In this document: positions 55,099 through 64,000 of the stretch, piece by piece
How positions within the stretch are numbered: the stretch's first letter is position 1
Layout of the letters: each line of letters begins with the position of its first letter
Source of the DNA: Cephalotus follicularis
Lineage: Eukaryota > Streptophyta > Magnoliopsida > Oxalidales > Cephalotaceae
Assembly: GCA_001972305.1 (NCBI GenBank)
Contig: BDDD01002114.1
Coordinates: 1 to 64,000 of the forward strand
Reading direction: 5' to 3'
DNA: 64,000 nt
The notes under the pieces: generated by a model
What the model was told of the DNA's origin: nothing
What the model saw: the letters and a program-made list of their open reading frames with translations, nothing else
Database searches by the model: none
Program-made: the position numbers and the translations under genes

Positions 55099-58000
55099 TT
55101 CTCCTCCCTTGGTAGAGACTTTGTCAACATGTCGGAGCCATTACGATTGGTATGAATCTTCTCAAGCTCAAGTAACTTGGAATTTAGAACATCTTTTATC
55201 CAATGATAGCGAACATCAATATGTTTCGATCTAGCATGAAAAGTAGAGTTCTTTCCCAGATGAATTGCGCTTTGACTATCACAAAACAGTACATACTGTT
55301 TTTGCTCAAAACCAAGTTCTTTCAGATAATTCTTTATCCATAGCAATTCTTTGCAAGCTTACGTTGCTGTGATGAATTCAGCCTCAGTAGTAGAAAGGGC
55401 AATGCACTTTTGTAACCTCGACTGCCAAGCCACTGCTCCACACAAGAAAGTAATCAAATAACCTGAAGTAGACTTGCGTGAATCAACATCCCCGGCCATA
55501 TCTGAATATGTGTAACCAGTCAATGAGGGATTTTCACTTCCAAAACCAATTCTCATATTAGAAGTGCCTCGAAGATACCTCATAATCCACTTAATAGCAC
55601 TCCAATGCTCTCTTCCTGGATTTGAGAGAAACCGGCTAACCACACCAACTGCATAAGCAATGTCTAGACTAGTGCAAACCATAGCATACATAAGACTTCC
55701 CACTGCTGAAGCATACGGAACTCTTTCCATGTCTACTTTTTCTTCATCAGTACAAGGGCTCTGCTTGGTACTAAGTCTAAAGTGAGTAGCCAGAGGAGAA
55801 CTGACCACTTTAGCTTTATCCATCTTGAATCTCTGAAGTACTTTTTCAATATACTTCTCTTGTGACAACCACAACTTCTTGATTTTTCTATCCCGAAAGA
55901 TTCTTATGCCAAGAATCTGTTTTGCCGGCCCCAAATCTTTCATTGCAAATGACTTGTTCAACTGCCTCGTTAAACTGTCAATTCTTGAAGCATTTTTGCC
56001 AACAATTAACATATCATCGACATAGAGTAACAAAAAGATAAAATCATCATCAGAGAATTTCTGCACAAAAACACAATGGTCAGAAGTAGATTTCTGATAG
56101 CCTTGCTTTCCCATAACTGATTCAAACTTCTTGTACCACTGTCTAGGTGCCTGTTTCAAGCCGTAAAGACTTTTCTTCAATCTGCACACAAAATCCTCTT
56201 TTCCCTTTACCTGGAAACCTTGTGGCTGCTCCATGTAGATCTCTTCCTCCAAATCACCATGGAGAAAAGCAGTCTTCACATCCATTTGCTCAATCTCTAA
56301 ATCAAGACTAGCTGCCAAACTAAGAACCACGCGGATAGATGACATCTTCACAACTGGAGAGAATATCTCATCAAAATCAATACCTTTTCGCTGACTGAAG
56401 CCTTTAACAACCAACCTAGCTTTGTAACGCGGATGCGAGGTGTGTTAATCTTGCTTAATACGATACACCCACCTGTTCTTCAAAGCTCTCTTTCCCTTAG
56501 GCAGCTTCACTAGCTCAAAAGTGTGATTCTCATGCAATGACTTCATCTCATCTTCCATAGCATCAAGCCACTCGGGCTTGTGTTCATCTCCCATAGCCTC
56601 TTCAAAGGACTCGGGCTCTCCCCCGTCAGTAAGTAACACATACTCATTTAAGGAGTATCTCATAGAAGGATGTCGGTCTCTGACAGATCTCCGGAGTAGT
56701 GGAACTCCAGATATAGGTGAGCGTTGTTCATGCTCATGATCTGCCTATACATCATCTGTACTTCGCTGGTCATTGTGAACCTCTTCTCTCGCATGCTCTA
56801 TCACTGGCTTTGAAGAAACTAAATCCAAGTCAACTAAATCATAATTGTGCTGAGATGTTGTCTTCTTTGTACTATCAATATCCTTTATAGTTTGATCTTC
56901 CATGAATACAACATCACAACTTCTGATAATTTTCTTCCCAACTGGATCATACAATTTGTACCCAAATTCATCATGTACGTAACCCAAAAATACACACTGA
57001 TGCGTCTTGACATCAAGCTTAGACCTCTCATCTTTAGGAACATGCACGAATGCCTTACATCCAAAGACACGCAGATGATCATAAGAAACATCTTTCCTTG
57101 CCCAAACTCGATCTGGCACATCAAACTGTAACGGAACGGAAGGTGACAGATTCAACATATGTACAACTGTACTCAAAGCCTCACCCCGAAAGGATTTTGG
57201 TAATCCTGCATGTGAAAGTAGACATCTGACTCTCTCCATCAACGTTCTGTTCATTCTCTCTGCTAAACCATTCAACTGCGGAGTTTTTGGTGGTGTCTTC
57301 TGATGTCGAATACCCTGCTCTCTGCAGTATTCATCAAATGGTCCCAAATACTCACCCCATTATCAGTGCGAATGCATTTCAACTTGTTCCCAGTCTGCTG
57401 TTCAACTAAGGCCTAAAACCTTTTGAAAGCATCAAACACCTGATCCTTTGTCTTCAGAGTATAGACCCACACTTTTCTTGAGTGATTATCAATAAATGTG
57501 ACAAAGTAAATGAGCCACCAAGAGACCTTGTCTTCATAGGACCACACACATCAAAATGCACCAAATCAAGTACCCTTGATTTTCTAAAGGAAGGAGAAGT
57601 CTTGAAAGACACCTTATTCTGTTTACCTGCTAAGCAATGAGAGCACCCTTTCAAATCTGCACTATTCATTTCAGGTATAAGCTTCTTTTTGGATAGCAAA
57701 GTCATTCCCTTTTCACTCATGTGACCGAGCCTCTTATGCCATAACTCAATAGTATCATCATATTTCATTGCATTGACTATACTTTTGGGAAGCTTTGCCT
57801 GTAAGAAGTACAATGACGAACACTTCTTACCTCTTGCCATAACCATCGCACCTTTTGTAAGCTTCCACTGGCCATTATTGAAAGTGTTGCACAATCCTTC
57901 TGCATCAAGTTTACCTACATAAATCAAATTAAGATGCATATCAGGGACATGCTTAACATCTTTAAGGACCAACGTTGTGCCAGTTTTGGATTCCAAACAA

Positions 58001-58205
58001 ATGTCACCAATGCCAACAACTTTAGCCGAACCATCATTGCCCATCTTTACAACTCCAAAGTCACCAGCAGTATAAGTTGCAAAGAAGTCCTTCCGAGATG
58101 TAGCATGACAAGAAGCACCAGTGTCTACCACCCAACTTGTTTCATAAGAAGCAAGGTTAACAACATCATCATCATAGATAATGAGAAAATCATCAAGTGC
58201 AGCAA
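55074..58205 (-). pseudogene. Copia F pol: protease, integrase, RT, RNase H (Tork/Tnt1-like)
   Basis: Rightmost is protease WVVDTGASCHATS (D-T-G). Integrase follows with [22 protein letters not shown] and FDVCGPM, then after a frameshift near 57,360 TPQLNGLAERMNRTL (catalytic E). RT has KARLVVKGFSQRKGIDF, VKTAFLHGDLEEEIYMEQPQGF, SLYGLKQAPRQWY and the catalytic LLLYVDDMLIVGKN (about 56,010). RNase H shows YTYSDMAGDVDSRKSTSGY, ALSTTEAEF and the closing FCDSQSAIHLGKN, SKHIDVRYHWIKD and GSDMLTKSLPR. Stops near 56,447, 56,744 and 55,358 and the frameshift disable it, but RT is open for 351 codons with all catalytic residues present. The last codons are fused to LTR sequence. Confidence 0.93.
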
Positions 58206-59041
58206 CAACTCAATCTGTATCATTACCATCTTCTTTCTTTTTCCCTTTGCCCTTATTTTTAGCATCTTTCTTAAATTCCCGACAATAACTTATGGTATGT
58301 CCTTTAAGGCCACAGTGATAGCACTCAACATTTGCATATTTATTAGATTTGCCTCTGCCCTTGTCCCTGTTTCTCGAGCCACGACTCTGACTTCTTCCCC
58401 TATTTTCTGCACCACGACTCTGATTTCTCCCCCTATTCTCAACGACTAAGGCATCTGACTGTGAAGAGGAACCCTGTGATTTTCTTCTCATCTCTTCATT
58501 CAACATGCTACTTTTAGCTAAGTCCATCGAGACAATACCATATGGGGCTGAATTTATCAAAAGAAATTCTGAACGTTTCCCATGAGTCCGACAAACTACC
58601 AAGAAGCCACAAACCATGTATCTCGTCATCAAACTTGATATTCATAGTAGCCAGCTGATTAATAATTCCCTGAAATGAATTTAAGTGATCCGTCATCGGT
58701 GTCCCATCCTGATATCTCAAAAACATAATCTGCTTGAAAAGATAGAGTTTATTATTTCCAGTCTTTCTAGCATATAATTCGGTAAGTTTATTCCACAAGG
58801 TCTGTGCGTGTGTTTCTTCACTGATATGGTTCAAAACATTATCATCTACCCACTGTCTAATGTACCCACACACTTGTCGATGAATTAAGGTCCATTCTTC
58901 ATCCGTCTTATTGGCGGGTTTTTCACTAGGAAACACCGCTAAATAATAATCTTTAACATAAAGAAGATCTTCCATCTTTCTTTTCCAAGTATGATAATTC
59001 AAACCATTTAAAGTGATCATTCTACTTGTATTAATTTCCAT
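58206..59041 (-). pseudogene. Copia F gag
   Basis: Starts at the ATG at 59,041 ([21 protein letters not shown]), as in Tnt1-like gag. Then [44 protein letters not shown] and the zinc knuckle CYHCGLKGHTISYC (about 58,320-58,279). A frameshift near 58,560 separates the two parts. The region between, NRGRNQSRGAENRGRSQSRG, is an 11-residue tandem repeat. A stop at 58,210 lies before protease. About 280 codons in total, normal for the lineage. Confidence 0.9.
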
Positions 59042-59077
59042 TGTTCACCCCAAGATAAATACGTCAATAACTAACCT

Positions 59078-59090
59078 GTCTCTGATACCA
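59078..59090 (-). promoter_or_regulatory. Primer binding site of Copia F
   Basis: The minus strand reads TGGTATCAGAGAC immediately after the LTR, fitting initiator methionine tRNA. Confidence 0.85.
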
Positions 59091-59848
59091 CTTTGTGAGG
59101 AAGATACAACAAAGATCACACCACAAGTGACCAACTAATAAAATACTTTCCCCTTTCTTTGATAACCTAGCAGGAAATTATCAAGTCTAAAATAGCAATA
59201 AAAATGCCACAATCACAAACACACAAACACAAGCCGATTTTTAACGTGGAAAACCTCCCCGATGTGAGGAGTAAAAAACCAAGGGACCGTAGTCCACCCA
59301 AAAACTTTCACTATCAACAAATAATGGGAATACAAGAGTTCTCTCTCTTTTAAAAATAGAGACATATACAGGCAATATAATCAAGAACATAAATCTTGAT
59401 AATACAATGAAAAACCATAAAGAGACCAAAGAAAAATCTCACCAAATAGGGTCTGTATGCAGGCTACAATAACTTCCAATAGAAAGTACCAAATATCAAT
59501 CACACCGTTCAGACTAAAGAACCAGAAGTCCCTAACAAGCTGTCAAAATTACAGCTCAATCGGACTACGGATCGTCACCCAAACCTCACTCAGATCAAGA
59601 ACTGCACAATACCCAAAAACTGTTTTCTTCCTTGTGCCGCACCAACTGTTTTCACTGCCCACAATGTATTCCTTTTTATTTTCTTCTTTTCCACTCACGG
59701 CAACTAACCACTTTATGCTTATATATATATATTAGTAAGCCACTAAATTAGTTACCCTAATTATAAAAGAAAACTAATATGGCCTTAATTAATTTGTTGG
59801 GTTTGCACATGGGCCATCCTCACATAGGAGGGAACCCAACCCAACTCA
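59091..59848 (-). repeat. 5' LTR of Copia F
   Basis: About 758 bp on the minus strand. It starts TGAGTTGGGTTGGG and ends CCTCACAAAG directly at the primer binding site. The CTACA duplications fit these limits. An alternative with canonical ends TGTGAGGA...TCCTCACA (59,094-59,824) has no matching target duplication. Confidence 0.7.
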
Positions 59849-59870
59849 CTACAGGAAAAAGCAGTAACCA
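59847..59870 (-). repeat. CACTA terminal sequence
   Basis: CACTACAGGAAAAAGCAG and the following bases match the start of the terminal inverted repeats of plant CACTA (En/Spm) elements. The first two bases belong to the LTR of F if the F insertion model is right; the original would then be the TACTACA at 54,843. The opposite terminus was not found. Confidence 0.6.
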
Positions 59871-60150
59871 CAAGGGGAAATAACCCTCATCATTGCCTTC
59901 CTTGCCATAGTCGGGGTGAAGGCACGACAAGGGCATGGCAAGGGCAACCTGCCCTCGCCGTAAAGTGCCCTTGCCACGTTCGAGGGTGTGGCAAGGGTGC
60001 CCACCCTCACAGCCACCTGCCCGTGGTGAGTCTCGAAGAGGGGATGTGTCCTCGCCATGTGGAAAATGTGCTACAGTATGGAGAGGGCATGACGAGGGGA
60101 GGAGCCCTTGCAATGCCCTTGCGATTCTGCAGAAATCCCGTACGGGATTT
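59871..60150 (-). repeat. CACTA subterminal repeats
   Basis: Short GC-rich words CCCTTGCCA, GGCAAGGGC and CCCTCGCC recur in both orientations about ten times in 280 bases, unlike the AT-rich surroundings. Such arrays bind the transposase in CACTA elements. The two ORFs across them are artefacts. Confidence 0.65.
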
Positions 60151-60429
60151 GTAGCAGAATCCATTTCCTCTTTCAAGCAAAACCAACAATTCATTGTTCA
60201 ATGGCCACAATGATTGTTCATATTTCAATAGTCCTATGGTCTCAATCCATAAATGCCCAATCAAAATTAAATTTCACATATAAGAATCAGAACAACACAT
60301 TTAAACTTTGCATAATAATTATCAAAAGTGTAATAAATTTACAAAAAAAAAAAGTCATAAAGTGTGTCAAAAGTAACCAACACCTCTTATACATATACGT
60401 AAAACAATAAAACTACGAGGGAGAATCGC

Positions 60430-61740
60430 AGAGGTCAGAGTCCAGAGAAAGATGATATGATGGGGGGTACCTGTTCTGTAGCATACTCTAGCTAGATCCA
60501 GATCGTCCTGACTGCGACGACATCTTAGCAGCCATCATTTGAGTCAACTAAGTTATTTGAGCCGTTATCTGAGTTGAGTGAGCTGTCTAAGCCTCCATCG
60601 TCGTCGGCATCTGAGCCACCTGGTGTCAAAGCTCTCTAACCTTGTCGCAGTAGCCAGCGTCTACCTCAGGGTCAGCATATCGTGCCTGTGAAGTGAAAGG
60701 GTGACTTTGACCGCCAGCAGCTGATGGAGTACGAAGTTCTTGCAGTAGCATCTTCGTGGAAGTCATGTAGTTCCCTAAGCCAGGGATCTTGCCCTTCCGC
60801 ATACCTCTGGTTGCCTCCATCCATGCCATGACACTAAAGGGAGCCGGCCTACTAGTACCCTTAGGCCCTTCCATAGTACCATCAGGCACTTCCTTCTTGC
60901 CTTAGTTTGAAAATCCTCAGTCATATAGATGTCCACCATCTGGTCTCACAATAGCTTTGGTATCTCTCTTTGGCGATACCGCTTGCACTCAAGACTCAAC
61001 TGAAGCACACCAGTATCGGCCATCGACTTAGTTCTAAATTTTATCATCCATTTTGGGTAATTCTCCTCCACATAATTATAGAAAGCAGCTCTACTGTGTG
61101 CATTGGATGGCTCAAAGCAGTAATACTCCTACAAAATATCAATGTGAACCAACAGTGAAAATAAAAATAACTTGAATGATACTAACTGTTAACTGAAATA
61201 GTTTTACTAACCATAAGCTTCTCTCACAATAGTTCATTTTCTGAAGCAGGCCACTCGCTCCACGTCGTCCAAGGATGCAGTATTCTTGCCTAGGCCAAGA
61301 CCGCCATTGTGTTTTTCACATCCATATCCTCAAAACATCTGCAATTAAACATATATTAGCACCAACATGATAGGTTATTTGAAAAAAAAAATGTACTAAA
61401 ATTAATTCTTACTTACCTTGTGGCACTGATATGATGAACAGGCCTAGCATCCTCCACCCCGTTGCTTGTCCCCTCATCTGTCATTGATGACAACCTGATT
61501 CAAAAACATGGTTACGTTTGATTGTAAATATGTAATACAACTTATAACAAAATATATACTTACATACTCAAAACAATTTAAGAAAAAATTTTGACATAAT
61601 AAATTTCCTTATTAGCACTGGAAAAATCGGTATGCTGCTCCCGTGTGTCTCCGTCCATGTCATCCAACTTGGGATGTGAAGAACCGAAAACGGTAGTGGA
61701 AGCTCCAGCAATCGAGGAACGTGTGACCCTACGTGGCATA
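60430..61740 (-). pseudogene. CACTA second-gene (plant transposase, Ptta/En/Spm-like) pseudogene, four exons
   Basis: Start MPRRVTRSSIAGASTTVFG at 61,740. A second exon (LSSMTDEGTSNGVEDARPVHHISAT) is bounded by CAG and GTAAGT at about 61,496 and 61,420. A third (CFEDMDVKN, ILHPWTTWSEWPASENELL) lies between TGCAG at 61,338 and GTTAGT at 61,213. A fourth begins after TGTAG at 61,131 with EYYCFEPSNAHSRAAFYNYVEENYPKWMIKFR. Its C-terminus has ARYADPEVDAGYCDKVREL followed by a Q/M/T-rich helix and AAKMSSQSGRSGS. This layout resembles the accessory transposase gene of CACTA elements. Stops in exons 3 and 4 and a frameshift near 60,890 show it is dead, though the splice sites are canonical. Family assignment is inferred from the layout and the terminal repeat. 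Confidence 0.55.
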
Positions 61741-61879
61741 TCTGAAAAACTCACTGTAATTTATATCAGTACAAATTAGGTACACTTGTTCTACTATATA
61801 TTATCAAATAATGTCACACAAAATGAGAAGATTAACAATAGTATTGCAAACATCTTTTATTACATATAATACACTCTTA

Positions 61880-62265
61880 ACTTACAGTTTAATCTATGTT
61901 ATCAATATCCATGTCATCCTGATTAGTGGAATCATATTACATCCCTTTGTTCTCATCATCCATGTCAGAATCCTCCTCATCCTTCATCTTCCTCGTCATC
62001 CATGTTGTCATGGTCTGATGTAGAATCCCTTATTCAAACATTTGGATTCCTTATCTCCTCGAAGGGAATCATCACTTTCAAGACTTGTATCATCTGCAAA
62101 TGAACGTAGCGACCTACTGTCATCTTCTTACAGTGTCAAATCCATACCCAAAATCATCACCATCTTCTTCTTCCTAATCAGGAATGATGTAAGCATTGTT
62201 AGGTTTCGTTTTTATCACAGTAACCCACTTATTATATCTATGATCATTGGAAAAGCTGTTTAAAT
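61880..62265 (-). pseudogene. CACTA TNP2-type transposase C-terminal remnant
   Basis: Leftward from 62,265 the reading gives NDHRYNKWVTVIKTKPNNAYIIPD and EEEDGDDFGYGFDTV. It then gives a strongly acidic tail (DEEDSDMDDENKGM, DDMDIDNID). A W-x-V-I-K-T-x-P segment followed by an acidic C-terminus is what the DUF4216-containing end of TNP2-like proteins shows. It lies upstream of the second gene on the same strand, the usual CACTA order. Several stops are present and the catalytic part lies beyond LTR D or is lost. Confidence 0.45.
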
Positions 62266-62269
62266 ATTT

Positions 62270-62690
62270 TAACAATAAAAAATGTTAAAATAATTGTTAA
62301 TGGTCATATATGTAAATGGTTGTCTAAACAGATAAGCAAGGTAAAGTTGATTATTATCACTATAAGATTTTTTTTTCACCTTTTCCTGTTAATTCATCCA
62401 TTATTTTTTACTTTTTCCTGTTAATTCCATCAATTATTTTTTTTCCAAGCCTGGTTCAATGTATTATGTGCAATTAAGAAATAGAATTAGTTTGACAATT
62501 GGGATCTTAGCTAGTGATTACTTATTCACTATTTTCTGTAATACGCCAAAACTCATAATAATGTGGCACCTTTTGGTTAGATCTAGTTTTCTTTATTTGT
62601 GTTTTTTTCAAATCTTCATCGATTTTTTTCTAAAGTTTTGGGCTTGGAATAGGCTCTTATTATAAAAAACTTTGGATAAAGTTTGGTGAG
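62270..62690. other. AT-rich stretch between CACTA coding remnant and LTR D
   Basis: Contains T-rich runs and two near-copies of TTTTTCCTGTTAATTC (about 62,385 and 62,418). No ORF of note. It may be a CACTA intron. Confidence 0.4.
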
Positions 62691-63567
62691 TGTTGATGCA
62701 AAAATCCTTTCCTCAACAGTACCCCACGTGTAAGGGCTTGATTTGTTTAAAGAAACGCTGCTATAATGCTCCGAGGAACAAGTAAATGATGGCTAACTGT
62801 TGATGCTTTTCCTGCACAGAGGAACAAATACGTGAAGGTCCAGGAGGTTGTTCTCCCGGGGACACTCTGACGCTCAAGTTAGGCCTTTGCACAGTGAAAA
62901 CAAGGTTCTTTTGGGAGTAAAAATGGTTGACCTGAGATTTGTGTTTGATTCTTGTATTTATAGGGCTGGTTTGTAACTGTTTGAGCGTGAAATGCGGAGG
63001 TGATAGCTGTCCCCTAGGGAAATGCTGAGGATCTCAGGATTTCCCTTATCTCCGCCTGATTTATCGCTACTTTCCTTGTAGGTAGTTAACTGTATCTTAT
63101 CTTCTATATTTGGAAGAGATAGATCCCTGAAAAGTAGGTTGACTTCATGGCTTTATTCCATAAGTGAGGAGGGGATCCTCTGCAATCGGGCTACCGAGGA
63201 GGCGAACCATAGTGATGCTGCTGAGGTAGTCAGCCCCTTGCTTCAAGGTCTTCAACGTCTAGAGTTTCTCCATAGACTTGTGCTCGAAGTGGGTGGTCTT
63301 CTGCTATGTAGCTGAGGAGGTTCTCGGCACTGATGCTACAGAGGGGGTTCTCGGCTCCCAGGCCGAGGAGAGTAGTCTTTGCATAGCAACCACGGAGTGG
63401 CTCCTCGGCACCTATGCCGAGGAGGAATTCTTCACATGTTACTGTTTTCGCAGTTAATAAGCTTCCTCTGACTAAAGTTCGTACGAACTTCGAAATTCTT
63501 GTACACTTGGCTGTGTCGGCAGAGGACACGTGTCACTTTTGGTTTAATTCAATTTTTCCCCATATCA
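62691..63567 (-). repeat. LTR D, related to the LTR of gypsy C, opposite orientation
   Basis: On the minus strand it starts TGATATGGGGAAAAATTG and ends TTTTGCATCAACA, the same ends as the C LTR. It is 877 bp against 494. Extra length is in the upstream part, which is rich in CTCCTCGG/CCGAGGAG words (63,170-63,425). A TATA box CCCTATAAATAC lies at about 62,951-62,965. The base before the left end is not a primer site, so it is a 3' or solo LTR. Confidence 0.75.
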
Positions 63568-63580
63568 TATGCCCCCCTGG
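63568..63580 (-). promoter_or_regulatory. Possible polypurine tract of element D
   Basis: Minus-strand CCAGGGGGGCATA lies directly upstream of the LTR start. If real, D is the 3' LTR of a leftward element whose body lies beyond the right end. Confidence 0.55.
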
Positions 63581-64000
63581 TCCTTCTTCTCTGGCCTTGG
63601 TCAGAGGAGGAGGATCAGAGTTGAGAGCCGTGGCTCAGGACAAACTCCTCTGCAGAGCTTCCTGCTAGCTTTCCCGTTTGCGTGCGAGCCGAGATCGAAG
63701 GTATTGCCTTGGACGATCCTTTGCACAAAGCTGAATGTGCCATGGCAGAGGATCGAAGTTTGCCTCCTTGTCTGCATCCGTCCCATCTAACAGGCCTCGT
63801 GTCATGAGCTCAAATAATTGCAATTAAGTAGCGTATTGAACACAACTTACACCTGGCATAAGCAGAGCGTTTCACGCCTCTGTCTCTTCGTCTCCCGCCC
63901 TCAATATGTCGGTTCACTTCTCAACCGTTGGATCTATGCTAGATGGAGGGCCAGGATTCAAACTCTGGACTATAAAAGGATCCCTACTTCACTGAACCAA
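63581..64000. other. Right end of window, possibly internal region of element D
   Basis: No coding region recognised. GAGGAGGAGGATC-type words continue from the LTR. A TATA-like ACTATAAAAGG lies at 63,969-63,979 on the plus strand, close to the window end. Its meaning cannot be judged from here. Confidence 0.35.

Noticed and set aside
59820..60264. Overlapping ORFs on both strands rich in Gly, Ala and Pro
   Set aside because: They are generated by GC-rich CACTA subterminal repeats.

Overview
The window is plant nuclear DNA from a repeat-rich intergenic region of a flowering plant. The composition suggests a eudicot, but no species can be named. Nearly everything recognisable is a transposable element: Ty3/gypsy chromoviruses, a Tat-type Ty3/gypsy element, two Ty1/copia elements, a LINE remnant, a Cassandra-like 5S-bearing LTR, a hAT remnant and a CACTA remnant. 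No convincing host protein gene, tRNA gene or functional rRNA gene was found. All element ORFs are broken by stops, frameshifts or deletions, so none looks autonomous.

Left half (1-29,990) is a nest. A LINE fragment (29,001-29,990) borders a plus-strand chromovirus, H (825-1,647, resuming 23,306-29,000). H is split by a minus-strand chromovirus, A (1,648-23,305, target duplication ACAGC/ACAGT). The right LTR of A is split by a related minus-strand chromovirus, B (9,550-21,531, duplication ATCCA). The right LTR of B is split by an unclassified 2.66-kb insertion, X (18,691-21,351). Bases 1-824 are part of another LTR inserted in H.

Middle (29,991-46,316): after about 2.2 kb with no recognisable gene comes a complete but internally deleted Copia element, E (32,182-37,814, 488-bp LTRs, duplication CTGAA). 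Next is a Tat-type gypsy element, C (38,159-46,316), with a second RNase H domain typical of that clade. C is interrupted in its reverse transcriptase by a 2.5-kb LTR (J1). It is broken off in its integrase by an inverted, related LTR (J2).

Right (46,317-64,000): J2 is followed by LTR pieces K and G (minus-strand chromoviruses), two 5S-rRNA-like segments in opposite orientation, and a hAT transposase C-terminus. Then comes a minus-strand Copia element of Tork/Tnt1 type, F (54,850-59,848). F appears to sit inside the terminal repeat of a minus-strand CACTA element (59,847-62,690). That CACTA element retains its subterminal repeats, a multi-exon transposase-associated pseudogene and the tail of a second transposase. 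An LTR related to that of C, in opposite orientation (D, 62,691-63,567), closes the window.

The most unusual signal is a degenerate palindrome, roughly AAGCGTCGACGCTT. It occurs in clusters in the LTRs or leaders of several element families that are otherwise unrelated, with a TCGA-centred variant in Copia E. Other points of note are: (i) the same B-LTR fragment at the same site in both LTRs of A; (ii) a gag-protease block displaced into the reverse transcriptase of A; (iii) a stem-loop shared by the LTRs of H, A and B.
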